Shown here one piece after another: positions 51,574-60,528 of a DNA stretch of 61,002 bases. Within the stretch, counting starts at the first letter, position 1. Each line of letters opens with the position of its first letter. This DNA comes from Burkholderia sp. Ac-20379. GTDB taxonomy: Bacteria > Pseudomonadota > Gammaproteobacteria > Burkholderiales > Burkholderiaceae. A model generated the notes under the pieces. The model had not been told where the DNA came from. It saw only the letters and a list, made by a program, of their open reading frames with translations, and ran no database searches. Both the position numbers and the translations under genes were made by a program. Location of the stretch: the NCBI RefSeq assembly GCF_017104645.1, contig NZ_JAAGPF010000006.1:1-61002 (forward strand), in the 5' to 3' direction.

Positions 51574-53931
51574 ATGACAACCACTCGTTTTGCTATGCGG
51601 CGCGCTGCAAAAGCGCTCGTCGTCGCCGGAATCGTCGCGTCCCAGATCGCGGTCGCGCATGCTCAGGTCACGCTCAATTTCGTCAATGCCGACATCGATC
51701 AGGTCGCCAAGGCCATCGGTGCCGCAACCGGCAAGACGATCATCGTCGACCCGCGCGTGAAGGGGCAACTGAACCTGGTTTCCGAAAAATCGGTGCCCGA
51801 GGATCAGGCGCTCAAGACGCTGCAATCGGCGCTGCGCATGCAGGGTTTCTCGCTGCTGCAGGATCACGGCGTCCTGAAGGTCGTGCCGGAGGCCGACGCC
51901 AAGCTGCAGGGCGTGCCTACCTATATTGGCAACGTGCCGCGCGCCTCGGGCGACCAGATCGTCACGCAGGTGTTCGAGCTGCATAACGAATCGGCCAACA
52001 ACCTGCTGCCGGTGCTGCGTCCGCTGATCTCGCCGAACAACACCGTGACCGCGTATCCGGCGAACAACACGCTGGTGGTCACCGATTACGCCGACAACGT
52101 GCGCCGCATCGCCCAGATCATCGCGGGCGTGGACAGCGCGGCCGGCAACCAGGTGGTGGTGATGCCGCTGCGCAACGCCAACGCGATCGACGTGGCCAGC
52201 CAACTCGGCAAGCTGCTCGATCCGGGCTCGATCGGCAACACCGACGCCACGCTGAAAGTCAGCGTCACGGCCGATCCGCGCACCAATTCGATCCTGCTGC
52301 GCGCCTCGAACGGCTCCCGGCTGGCCGCGGCCAAGCGGCTCGTGTCGCAACTCGACGCGCCGAGCGGCGTGCCGGGCAACATGCACGTGGTGCGCCTGCG
52401 CAACGCCGACGCCGTGAAGCTTGCAAAAACCCTGCGCGGCATGCTGGGCAAGGGCGACAGCAGCAGCTCCAGCTCCACGAACGACGCCAATTCGTTCAAT
52501 TCGGGCAGCGGTTCCGGCGGCGGCAGCAACTTCTCGACGGGCACGGCCGGCACCGCCCCGCTGCCGTCGGGTTCGTCGTCGCTGACCTCCGGCTCGGGCT
52601 CCGGTTCGGGCAGCAGCCTCGGTGGCGGCAGCGGCGGCAAGAACGACGGCTTCCTCAGCAGCGACAAGGACAAGAGCGACGACAACCAGCAGGGCGGCAT
52701 GATCCAGGCCGATTCGGCCACCAATTCGCTGATCATCACCGCGTCGGATCCCGTCTACCGGAACCTGCGCGCCGTGATCGACCAATTGGACGAGCGCCGC
52801 GCGCAGGTCTATATCGAGGCGCTGATCGTCGAACTGAATTCCACGACCTCGGCCAACCTCGGTATCCAGTGGCAGGTCGCGAACAACGCGCTGTACGCGG
52901 GCAGCTCGCTCGGCACCAACGTGTCGGGCCTCGGCAACACCATCACCGGGCTGACGTCGTCGGCCGCGCAGGGCGCCGCGAGCGGCCTCAACGGCGGTGC
53001 GGCGGCGGCCGCCGCGCTCACGCCGGGCCTCAATATCGGCTGGCTCAAGAACATGTTCGGCATCACCGGCCTCGGCGCGCTGCTGCAGGCGTTCTCCGGG
53101 TCGAGCGACGCGAACGTGCTGTCCACGCCGAATCTGGTCACGCTCGACAACGAGGAAGCCAAGATCGTGGTCGGCCAGAACGTGCCGATCGCCACCGGCT
53201 CGTACTCGAACCTGACGAGCGGCAACAGCAACAACGCGTTCAACACCTACGACCGCCAGGACGTCGGCCTGACGCTGCACGTGAAGCCGCAGATCACCGA
53301 AGGCGGCATCTTGAAGCTGCAGATCTACACCGAGGATTCGGCGGTGCTGCCGAGCACCACGTCGTCGTCCAGCACGATCGGCGTGCCGACCTTCACGAAG
53401 CGCTCGATCCAGTCCACCGTGCTGTGCGACAACGGCGAGATCATCGTGCTCGGCGGCCTGATGCAGGACAACTACCAGGTCGGCAACAACAAGGTGCCGC
53501 TGCTCGGCGACATTCCGTGGATCGGCCAGTTGTTCCGCTCGGAAGGCAAGCAGCGCCAGAAGACCAACCTGATGGTGTTCCTGCGCCCGGTGATCCTGAG
53601 CGACCAGGCCACCACGCAGGCCGTCACGGCGAACCGCTACGACTATATCCAGGGCGTGCAGGGCGCGTACAAGTCGGACAACAACCTGATCAAGGATCGC
53701 GACGATCCGGTTGCGCCGCCGATGCCGATCGGCCCGAGCGACGGCGGTGCGCCGGCCGCGAACCTGTTCGACCTGTCGCGCATGACGCGCCGCCCCGGCT
53801 ATCCGCCGAATCCGGCCAGCGCGCCGGCCGCCACCGCGCCCACCTCGGGCGTGGCCGCGCCGGTGCCGGCGCCGGTCGTTCAGCCGGTGCCCGCCCAAGG
53901 CGTGACCACCCAGCCGGGAGCGCAGCCGTGA
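51574..53931 (+). CDS. gspD: Type II secretion secretin GspD
   Basis: GspD forms the outer-membrane channel of the type II system. The 785-residue protein has a signal peptide (MTTTRFAMRRAAKALVVAGI, cleavage near AHA), an N0 domain (LNFVNADIDQVAKAIGAATG), several N repeats and the secretin core ending PLLGDIPWIGQLFRSEGKQR with KTNLMVFLRPVIL. A Gly/Ser-rich linker of about 75 residues interrupts the last N-repeat region. The C-terminal 40 residues are Pro/Ala-rich. I chose the ATG at 51574. No lipobox is seen. Confidence 0.97.
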   Translation: MTTTRFAMRRAAKALVVAGIVASQIAVAHAQVTLNFVNADIDQVAKAIGAATGKTIIVDPRVKGQLNLVSEKSVPEDQALKTLQSALRMQGFSLLQDHGVLKVVPEADAKLQGVPTYIGNVPRASGDQIVTQVFELHNESANNLLPVLRPLISPNNTVTAYPANNTLVVTDYADNVRRIAQIIAGVDSAAGNQVVVMPLRNANAIDVASQLGKLLDPGSIGNTDATLKVSVTADPRTNSILLRASNGSRLAAAKRLVSQLDAPSGVPGNMHVVRLRNADAVKLAKTLRGMLGKGDSSSSSSTNDANSFNSGSGSGGGSNFSTGTAGTAPLPSGSSSLTSGSGSGSGSSLGGGSGGKNDGFLSSDKDKSDDNQQGGMIQADSATNSLIITASDPVYRNLRAVIDQLDERRAQVYIEALIVELNSTTSANLGIQWQVANNALYAGSSLGTNVSGLGNTITGLTSSAAQGAASGLNGGAAAAAALTPGLNIGWLKNMFGITGLGALLQAFSGSSDANVLSTPNLVTLDNEEAKIVVGQNVPIATGSYSNLTSGNSNNAFNTYDRQDVGLTLHVKPQITEGGILKLQIYTEDSAVLPSTTSSSSTIGVPTFTKRSIQSTVLCDNGEIIVLGGLMQDNYQVGNNKVPLLGDIPWIGQLFRSEGKQRQKTNLMVFLRPVILSDQATTQAVTANRYDYIQGVQGAYKSDNNLIKDRDDPVAPPMPIGPSDGGAPAANLFDLSRMTRRPGYPPNPASAPAATAPTSGVAAPVPAPVVQPVPAQGVTTQPGAQP

Positions 53932-55409
53932 ACGACGCCGTCCAGGACGCGCAGGGCGACGCCGGCCCGTCGGCGATCGCCGCGCGCCTGCTGCCCTACG
54001 GCTTCGCGAAGGCCGGCCAGATCCTCGTCGCGCAACAGGACGGCGAGGCGATCGAGGTGTGGATCAGCGAGCGCACGACCGATGCGGCGCTGGCCGAGGT
54101 CGCCCGCAATTTCGGCGCGCTGACGGCGCGCCGCCTGCCCGCCGACGAGCTCGCGCAGGCGATCAACACCGCGTATGCGCGCCAGGACGGCAGCGCGGCG
54201 CAGGTGGTGGGCGAAGTGGAAGGCGAAGTCGATCTGTCGCGCCTGATGCAGGACATCCCCGAGGTGGAGGACCTGCTCGAATCGGAAGACGACGCGCCGA
54301 TCATCCGCATGATCAACGCGCTGCTGACGCAGGCCGCGCGCGAGCAGGCCTCGGACATCCACATCGAGCCGTTCGAGAACGCCTCGGTGGTGCGCTTCCG
54401 CGTGGACGGCACGCTGCGCGACGTGGTGCGCCCGAAGAAGGCGCTGCACGGCGCGCTGATTTCGCGGATCAAGATCATGGCGCAGCTCGACATCGCCGAG
54501 AAGCGCCTGCCGCAGGACGGCCGGATCACGCTGCGCGTGGGCGGCCGCCCGGTGGACGTGCGGGTGTCGACGCTGCCGACCGGCCATGGCGAGCGCGCCG
54601 TGCTGCGTCTGCTGGAAAAGGATTCGAAGCGCCTCAATCTCGAAGCGCTCGGCATGGGCGGCGACACGCTCAGGCAGTTCGACAAGCTGATCGCGCGGCC
54701 GCACGGCATCGTGCTGGTGACCGGCCCGACCGGCTCGGGCAAGACCACCACGCTCTACGCGGCGATGTCGCGGCTCGAAACGGCCACCACCAACATCATG
54801 ACGGTGGAAGATCCGATCGAATACGACCTGTCCGGCATCGGCCAGACGCAGGTGAACGAGCGGATCGGCATGAACTTCGCGCGCGCGCTGCGCTCGATCC
54901 TGCGTCAGGATCCGGACGTCATCATGATCGGCGAAATCCGCGACCTCGAAACCGCGCAGATCGCCGTGCAGGCTTCGCTGACGGGCCACCTGGTGCTCGC
55001 CACGCTGCACACCAACGACGCCGCGTCGGCCGTCACGCGGCTGACCGACATGGGCGTCGAGCCGTATCTGCTGGCGTCGTCGCTGCTCGGCGTGCTCGCG
55101 CAGCGTCTGGTGCGCCAGCTGTGCCCGCACTGCAAGACGCCGCGCGAGGAAGACGGCCGCACCCTCTATCACCCGGTCGGCTGCGAGAAATGCGGCCATT
55201 CCGGCTACACCGGCCGGCGCGGCGTGTACGAGCTGCTGACGATCGACGACGACATCCGCTCGCTGGTGCATCGCAACGCGCCCGATTCGGAAATCCTCGC
55301 CTCGGGCCGCGCCCGGGGCATGCGCACGCTGCGCGACGACGCCGAACGCTGGCTCGAACAGGGCAACACGTCGCTCGAGGAAGTGCTGCGCGTGACGGGA
55401 GGCGCATAG
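53928..55409 (+). CDS. gspE: Type II secretion ATPase GspE
   Basis: Cytoplasmic hexameric ATPase that powers pseudopilus assembly; 493 residues. Walker A GPTGSGKTTTLYAAM lies near residue 265. The Asp box ASDIHIEPFENASVVRFRVD, Walker B DVIMIGEIRDLETAQIA and the His box TGHLVLATLHTNDAASA follow. A zinc site CPHC...CEKC begins near 398. GTG start at 53928 overlaps the gspD stop (GTGA) and has GGGAG upstream. Confidence 0.97.
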   Translation: MNDAVQDAQGDAGPSAIAARLLPYGFAKAGQILVAQQDGEAIEVWISERTTDAALAEVARNFGALTARRLPADELAQAINTAYARQDGSAAQVVGEVEGEVDLSRLMQDIPEVEDLLESEDDAPIIRMINALLTQAAREQASDIHIEPFENASVVRFRVDGTLRDVVRPKKALHGALISRIKIMAQLDIAEKRLPQDGRITLRVGGRPVDVRVSTLPTGHGERAVLRLLEKDSKRLNLEALGMGGDTLRQFDKLIARPHGIVLVTGPTGSGKTTTLYAAMSRLETATTNIMTVEDPIEYDLSGIGQTQVNERIGMNFARALRSILRQDPDVIMIGEIRDLETAQIAVQASLTGHLVLATLHTNDAASAVTRLTDMGVEPYLLASSLLGVLAQRLVRQLCPHCKTPREEDGRTLYHPVGCEKCGHSGYTGRRGVYELLTIDDDIRSLVHRNAPDSEILASGRARGMRTLRDDAERWLEQGNTSLEEVLRVTGGA

Positions 55410-55413
55410 CGCG

Positions 55414-56631
55414 ATGCCGGCATTCCGTTTCGAAGCGATCGACGCAGGCGGCCGCCCTCAGAAAGGCGTGATCGAGGCCGACAGCGCGCGCGCCGCGCGC
55501 GGCCAGTTGCGCATTCAGGGCCTCACGCCGCTGGTGGTCGAGCCGGCCGCGAAACGCTCGGCCGGGCAGCGCAAGCAGCGCCTGTCGATCGGCCGCAAGA
55601 TGTCGCAGCGCGAGCAGGCGATCCTGACGCGCCAGCTCGCCAGCCTGCTCACTGCCGGGCTGCCGCTCGGCGAGGCGCTGGCGGTGCTGACCGAGCAGGC
55701 CGAACGCGATTACATCCGCGAGCTGATGGCGGCGATCCGCGCCGAGGTGCTGGGCGGCCATTCGCTCGCCAGTGCGCTGGCCGAGCATCCGCGCGATTTC
55801 CCCGAAATCTATCGCGCGCTGGTGGCGGCCGGCGAACACACCGGCAAGCTCGGCCTGGTGCTGTCGCGCCTGGCCGATTACATCGAGCAGCGCAACGCGC
55901 TCAAGCAGAAGATCGTGCTGGCGTTCACCTACCCCGGCATCGTCACGCTGATCGCGCTCGGCATCGTCACGTTCCTGCTCAGCTACGTGGTGCCGCAGGT
56001 GGTCAACGTGTTCGCGAGCACCAAGCAGCAGCTGCCGGTGCTGACGGTCGTGATGATGGCGCTGTCGGCGTTCGTGCGGAACTGGTGGTGGGCGATCCTG
56101 ATCGGCGTGGCGTTCGTGGTGTGGGCCGCGAAGGCCACGCTGTCGCGCGACGGCCCGCGCCTCGCGTTCGACCGCTGGCTGCTCGGCGCGCCGCTGGCCG
56201 GCAAGCTGGTGCGCGGCTACAACACGGTGCGCTTCGCCAGCACGCTGGCGATCCTGACCGCGGCCGGCGTGCCGATCCTGCGCGCGCTGCAGGCCGCGGG
56301 CGAAACGCTGAGCAACCGCGCGATGAGCCGCAACATCGAGGACGCGATCATCCGCGTGCGCGAAGGCACCTCGCTGTCGCGCGCGCTCAATCACGTCAAG
56401 ACGTTCCCGCCCGTGCTGGTGCACCTGATCCGTTCGGGCGAGGCCACCGGCGACGTGACCACCATGCTCGACCGCGCGGCCGAAGGCGAGGCGCGCGAAC
56501 TCGAACGCCGCACCATGTTCATGACGAGCCTGCTCGAACCGCTGCTGATCCTGGCGATGGGCGGCATCGTGCTGGTGATCGTGCTGGCGGTGATGCTGCC
56601 GATCATCGACCTGAACAACATGGTGCAGTGA
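55414..56631 (+). CDS. gspF: Type II secretion inner-membrane platform protein GspF
   Basis: Polytopic inner-membrane protein of 405 residues with two GspF domains. It starts MPAFRFEAIDAGGRPQKGVI. It has REQAILTRQLASLLTAGLPL and, in the second half, RFASTLAILTAAGVPILRAL and PVLVHLIRSGEATGDV, with three hydrophobic segments. GGAGG precedes the ATG; the gap to gspE is four bases. Confidence 0.97.
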   Translation: MPAFRFEAIDAGGRPQKGVIEADSARAARGQLRIQGLTPLVVEPAAKRSAGQRKQRLSIGRKMSQREQAILTRQLASLLTAGLPLGEALAVLTEQAERDYIRELMAAIRAEVLGGHSLASALAEHPRDFPEIYRALVAAGEHTGKLGLVLSRLADYIEQRNALKQKIVLAFTYPGIVTLIALGIVTFLLSYVVPQVVNVFASTKQQLPVLTVVMMALSAFVRNWWWAILIGVAFVVWAAKATLSRDGPRLAFDRWLLGAPLAGKLVRGYNTVRFASTLAILTAAGVPILRALQAAGETLSNRAMSRNIEDAIIRVREGTSLSRALNHVKTFPPVLVHLIRSGEATGDVTTMLDRAAEGEARELERRTMFMTSLLEPLLILAMGGIVLVIVLAVMLPIIDLNNMVQ

Positions 56632-56675
56632 GGCGGCAGGCGCTTGGGCAAGCGCTCGGCATGGGCAAGACACGC

Positions 56676-56700
56676 AAAACGGGCCGCACGATGCGGCCCG
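56676..56700 (-). terminator. Hairpin between convergent gspF and gspC
   Basis: CGGGCCGC (56680-56687) pairs with GCGGCCCG (56693-56700). Leftward it is followed by TTTTGCG, so it most likely ends the gspC transcript; rightward there is no T-run. Confidence 0.6.
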
Positions 56701-56782
56701 CTTGCGGCATGAACGGCAGGCCCTGAAGCGGGCGGCCCCGATCGCGTGACTGGGGCGGCGCCTGCTTCAGGGCAGCGGCGGC

Positions 56783-57193
56783 TCAGCGTACGTAGATGGT
56801 GGCGCCGGGCGCGTTGGCCGGCAGGAAGATTTCGGTGTGCGCGCCGTTGCGGTCGATCACGATCGAGCGGGCGCGGACTTCGGCGAGTTTCGTGCCTTGC
56901 ATGATGTCGCTGCCCAGCGAGATCGCGCGAGCCGGTTCGCCGCCCGCGCCGATGATCGCGGCGGCGCCCTGACGCAGGGCGAGGATGCCGAACAGGTGGA
57001 TGTCCTGTACCGGGTTGTGCGTGAGCTGCCCGCCGAACAGCGCGGCAGCGTCCTCCGTGCGCAAGGGTGCGCGCGCGGCGGCGGCGGGTAACGGGGCCTG
57101 ATGCGCCGAGAGCGTGATGGCCCAATAAGTGGCCGTCGCGCACAAAGCCGCGAAGAGGGCGAGGGAGAGGATCCGGATCGAGAGCGCGTTCAT
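56783..57193 (-). CDS. gspC: Type II secretion protein GspC
   Basis: GspC links the inner-membrane platform to the secretin. The 136-residue protein has an N-terminal cytoplasmic stub, a membrane helix (ALFAALCATATYWAITL) and a periplasmic HR domain: DAAALFGG, HLFGILALRQGAAAIIG and LGSDIMQGTKLAEVRARSIV. It ends soon after the HR domain and lacks a PDZ domain, as in short GspC forms. It is transcribed opposite to the other gsp genes, the known Burkholderia arrangement, and shares a 151-base divergent region with gspG. Confidence 0.9.
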   Translation of the reverse strand: MNALSIRILSLALFAALCATATYWAITLSAHQAPLPAAAARAPLRTEDAAALFGGQLTHNPVQDIHLFGILALRQGAAAIIGAGGEPARAISLGSDIMQGTKLAEVRARSIVIDRNGAHTEIFLPANAPGATIYVR

Positions 57194-57344
57194 GCGGGCT
57201 ATTGTACGGACGATTATGTGAAATTTGCGTTGGGTGAAAGCCCGAAGCAGGGGCCGTCTTACAATGCGGCTTCGCTGGGCGGGCGGTGTGCCCGCCGGCG
57301 CCATTCAATGTTGACTGACTGTTTTTGAAAGAGAGGTTTCACCC

Positions 57345-57806
57345 ATGCAAACGTGGATCAATCGTCGCTCGCAGGCCGTGCGTCGCCAGAACGGCCAACG
57401 CGGCTTCACGCTGATCGAGATCATGGTCGTGATCGCGATTCTCGGCATTCTCGCGGCGCTGATCGTGCCGAAGATCATGAGCCGCCCGGACGAAGCGCGC
57501 CGCGTCGCCGCCAAGCAGGACATCGGCACCGTGATGCAGGCGCTGAAGCTGTATCGCCTCGACAACGGCCGCTACCCCACTCAGGAGCAGGGCCTGCAGG
57601 CGCTGATCGCCAAGCCCACCACCGATCCGGTGCCGAACAACTGGAAGGACGGCGGCTATCTCGAACGCCTGCCGAACGACCCGTGGGGCAACCCGTACAA
57701 GTACCTGAACCCGGGCGTGCACGGCGAGATCGACGTGTTCAGCTACGGCGCCGACGCCAAGGAAGGCGGCGAGAACAACGACGCCGACATCGGGTCCTGG
57801 CAGTAA
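57345..57806 (+). CDS. gspG: Type II secretion major pseudopilin GspG
   Basis: Main subunit of the pseudopilus; 153 residues. Prepilin peptidase site [20 protein letters not shown] (Gly before Phe, Glu at +5). [20 protein letters not shown] and the C-terminal calcium-site region [20 protein letters not shown] and DADIGSWQ are typical. GAGAGG lies upstream of the ATG at 57345. Confidence 0.97.
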   Translation: MQTWINRRSQAVRRQNGQRGFTLIEIMVVIAILGILAALIVPKIMSRPDEARRVAAKQDIGTVMQALKLYRLDNGRYPTQEQGLQALIAKPTTDPVPNNWKDGGYLERLPNDPWGNPYKYLNPGVHGEIDVFSYGADAKEGGENNDADIGSWQ

Positions 57807-57857
57807 CGTCCCGCGCGGCCGACCGACCGATACCGACCCCATTCCCCTTCGTTTGTC

Positions 57858-58349
57858 ATGCGAACCACCGGCACCACCCCGCTGCGTTCTCCGCCCCGGC
57901 GGATGCACGGCTTCACGCTGCTCGAGATGCTGGTCGTGCTCGTGATCGCGGGGATCCTCGTGACGGCGGCCACGCTCACCATGCGCCGCAATCCGCGCAC
58001 CGACCTCCACGAGGAAGCGGTGCGCGTGTCGCTGCTGCTCGAGAGCGCCGGCGACGAGGCCCAGGTTCGCGCCCGGCCGATCGCCTGGCAGCCCACCGAG
58101 CACGGCTTCCGCTTCGACATCCGCGGCCAGGACGGCTGGCGCACGCTGCGCGACGATCTGCTGCGTCCGCGCGATTGGGACGGCGGCGTGACCGGCGCGA
58201 GCATCGATTACCCCGGCTCCGATACCCAGGTGAACCGGATCGTCTTCGGCACCGAACCGATCGACGTGCCGGTGCGCGTCACGCTCTATTCCGCGATCGG
58301 CAGCGCGACGATCGTCGGCACCGGCAACGGCCGCTACGAGGTGCGCTGA
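57858..58349 (+). CDS. gspH: Type II secretion minor pseudopilin GspH
   Basis: Minor pseudopilin of 163 residues with cleavage site HG|FTLLEMLVVLVIAGILVT after a 17-residue leader. The beta-rich C-terminal part carries the RTDLHEEAVRVSLLLESAGD helix typical of GspH/FimT. Third gene in the gspG-L run, 51 bases after gspG. Confidence 0.93.
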   Translation: MRTTGTTPLRSPPRRMHGFTLLEMLVVLVIAGILVTAATLTMRRNPRTDLHEEAVRVSLLLESAGDEAQVRARPIAWQPTEHGFRFDIRGQDGWRTLRDDLLRPRDWDGGVTGASIDYPGSDTQVNRIVFGTEPIDVPVRVTLYSAIGSATIVGTGNGRYEVR

Positions 58350-58351
58350 TC

Positions 58352-58750
58352 ATGTCCGCCCGGCTCACCTTTGCTCCGCGCGAGCGCGGTTTCACGATGA
58401 TCGAGGTGCTGATCGCGCTGGCCATCATCGCGATCGCGCTGGCCGCGTCGATCCGCGCGGTCGGCACGCTCGCCAGCAATTCCGGCGCGCTGAACGACCG
58501 CCTGCTCGCGAGTTGGAGCGCCGACAACGTGCTCGGCCAGTTGCGCCTCGCGCACGCCTGGCCCGAGGTCGGCGAGCAAACCTTCGATTGTTCCCAGGGC
58601 AATCTCGAACTGAGCTGCACGCAGCGCGTCAAGACCACGCCGAACCCGGTGTTCCGGCGCGTCGAGGTGTCGGTTAGCAAGACCGGCGAGAAAGGCGTGC
58701 TCGCGCAGATGGTGACGGTGGTGGCGAATGAAACCAATCGTTCGCTCTGA
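58352..58750 (+). CDS. gspI: Type II secretion minor pseudopilin GspI
   Basis: Minor pseudopilin of 132 residues with site RG|FTMIEVLIALAIIAIALA. The GspI features WSADNVLGQLRL and a cysteine pair (FDCSQGNLELSC) are present. The ATG at 58352 follows the gspH stop within five bases, and its 3' end overlaps gspJ by 23 bases. Confidence 0.94.
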   Translation: MSARLTFAPRERGFTMIEVLIALAIIAIALAASIRAVGTLASNSGALNDRLLASWSADNVLGQLRLAHAWPEVGEQTFDCSQGNLELSCTQRVKTTPNPVFRRVEVSVSKTGEKGVLAQMVTVVANETNRSL

Positions 58751-59393
58751 GCGCCGCGCGCGCGGCTTCACGCTGATCGAGCTGCTGATCGCGATCGCGA
58801 TCATGGCGGTGCTCGCGCTGCTGTCGTGGCGCGGGCTCGATCAGGTGATCCGCGGCCGCAACCACGTCGAAGCCGTGATGGAGGACGAGCGCACGTTCGC
58901 GCAGATGTTCGACCAGATGCGCATCGACGCGCGCCGCGCCGTCAGCGACGACGAAGCCGGCCAGCCGGCCGTGCGCGTATCCGGCAACACCTTGCAGATC
59001 GTCCGCTATTTCGACACGCCCGGCGGCGCGCCGCGCCTGCAGATCGTGCGCTACCTGATCGCGTCGGGCCGCGTGGTGCGCCACGCCTCGCCGCCCATTT
59101 CGGATGCGCGCGTGCTGCGCGGCATGCTGAACAGCGGCAGCGTGGACGGCTGGAGCAGCGTGCCGCTGATGCGCGGCGTCGGCTCGATCACGGCGCGCAT
59201 CTACGTGCCGAAGGTGGGCTGGACCATCAACATGCCCACCGCCGACGACGCGCTCGCCAAGAACACCCAGGCGCTGAAGCAGCCGATCGTCGGCAACGGG
59301 CCGCCCGAGCGTTCGGTGACGGGGCTCGAGGTGGGCATCGGCGCCACCTCGCTGCACAAGCCGATCCGGCGCGTGTTCCTGATCGGGGAATGA
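58728..59393 (+). CDS. gspJ: Type II secretion minor pseudopilin GspJ
   Basis: Minor pseudopilin of 221 residues with site RG|FTLIELLIAIAIMAVLA, then LLSWRGLDQVIRGRN and DERTFAQMFDQMRIDARRAV, typical of GspJ. It begins inside the last codons of gspI in another frame, suggesting coupled translation. With GspI and GspK it forms the pseudopilus tip. Confidence 0.94.
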   Translation: MKPIVRSERRARGFTLIELLIAIAIMAVLALLSWRGLDQVIRGRNHVEAVMEDERTFAQMFDQMRIDARRAVSDDEAGQPAVRVSGNTLQIVRYFDTPGGAPRLQIVRYLIASGRVVRHASPPISDARVLRGMLNSGSVDGWSSVPLMRGVGSITARIYVPKVGWTINMPTADDALAKNTQALKQPIVGNGPPERSVTGLEVGIGATSLHKPIRRVFLIGE

Positions 59394-59395
59394 CG

Positions 59396-60505
59396 ATGCG
59401 CACCTCCTCGCCCCTTCCGCCCGCCTCTCGCGGCGCCCGCCGCCAGCGCGGCGTCGCGATCATCAGCGCGCTGCTGGTGGTGGCGCTCACCGCGATCCTC
59501 GTGTCGGGCATGCTCTGGCGCCAGCAGGTGCAGATTCGCCGCATCGAGAACCAGCGCCTGCTGATGCAGGCGCAATGGGTGGCGCGCGGCGCGCTCGACT
59601 GGACCCGCATGATCCTGCGCTCGGAAGGCGACACCTCGCCCGGCGTCACGTATCTGGGCGGCATCTGGGCCGTGCCGATCGCGAAGACGCGGCTGTCCGA
59701 TTTCCTCGGCAAGATCGGCATCACCGATGTCTCGGGCGACGACGACACCTACCTGTCCGGCGACATCGAGGACGCGCAGGCGCGCTTCAACCTGCGCAAC
59801 CTCGTGACCACGCCCGCGCCCGGCGTGCTGCAGATCAACGCGTCGGCGGTCGGCACGCTCAAGCGGCTGCTGACGTCGCTGTCGATCGATTCGCAACTGG
59901 CGCTGCGCATCGCGCGCCAGATGCGCGCCGCGCTGCGCAATTCGTCGCAGCGCTTCCAGATGGCCAACGCGCCCGGCACCGCCGGCGTGCCGGCGCCCAC
60001 CGGCGGCAATACCAACGCGGGCCAGCCCGATCCCGGCTTCGAGAGCGACGACGGCGGCACCGACGCGAGCCAGGGCGCGTCGCCGATCGTGCCGATCAGC
60101 GTGGCCTCGCTGCTCGACGTGAACGGCGTGACGCCCGAGGTCGTCGAGCGGCTGCGGCCGTTCGTGACGGTGCTGCCCACCGTCACGCCGGTCAACCTCA
60201 ATACCGCGCGCGCCGAAGTGATCGCGGCGCTGCTGCCGGGGCTGTCGGTATCGTCGGCGCAAACGCTCGTGGCGCGCCGCGAGAACGTGTTTTTCCGCAA
60301 CGTCGGCGACGCGCAGCTCGCGCTGCAGGCCACCGGCGTGCCGAATACGCTGCTGGATCCCACCCAGATCGACGTGACCAGCAGTTATTTCATCGTTCAC
60401 GGGCATATTGAGCATGGGCGCGCGGAGATCGACCGCAATTCGCTCGTGTATCGCGATTCGATGACGCACACCACGCGCGTCGTGCGGATATCCGACCAGC
60501 TATAA
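59396..60505 (+). CDS. gspK: Type II secretion minor pseudopilin GspK
   Basis: Large tip pseudopilin of 369 residues. The site is RG|VAIISALLVVALTAILVS, lacking Glu at +5 as GspK proteins do. A large inserted helical domain of the SAM type follows, with LNTARAEVIAALLPGLSV near the end and an Asp/Gly-rich insert with GFESDDGGTDA. I chose the ATG at 59396 because GGGGA is six bases upstream; an ATG at 59390 overlaps the gspJ stop. Confidence 0.93.
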   Translation: MRTSSPLPPASRGARRQRGVAIISALLVVALTAILVSGMLWRQQVQIRRIENQRLLMQAQWVARGALDWTRMILRSEGDTSPGVTYLGGIWAVPIAKTRLSDFLGKIGITDVSGDDDTYLSGDIEDAQARFNLRNLVTTPAPGVLQINASAVGTLKRLLTSLSIDSQLALRIARQMRAALRNSSQRFQMANAPGTAGVPAPTGGNTNAGQPDPGFESDDGGTDASQGASPIVPISVASLLDVNGVTPEVVERLRPFVTVLPTVTPVNLNTARAEVIAALLPGLSVSSAQTLVARRENVFFRNVGDAQLALQATGVPNTLLDPTQIDVTSSYFIVHGHIEHGRAEIDRNSLVYRDSMTHTTRVVRISDQL

Positions 60506-60528
60506 CAACGCCATTCGGGAGAGGTGTC

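Noticed and set aside
52869-53927. Upstream extension of gspE into gspD
   Set aside because: The region is the out-of-frame translation of the secretin gene; the GTG at 53928 overlaps the gspD stop and has a ribosome site.
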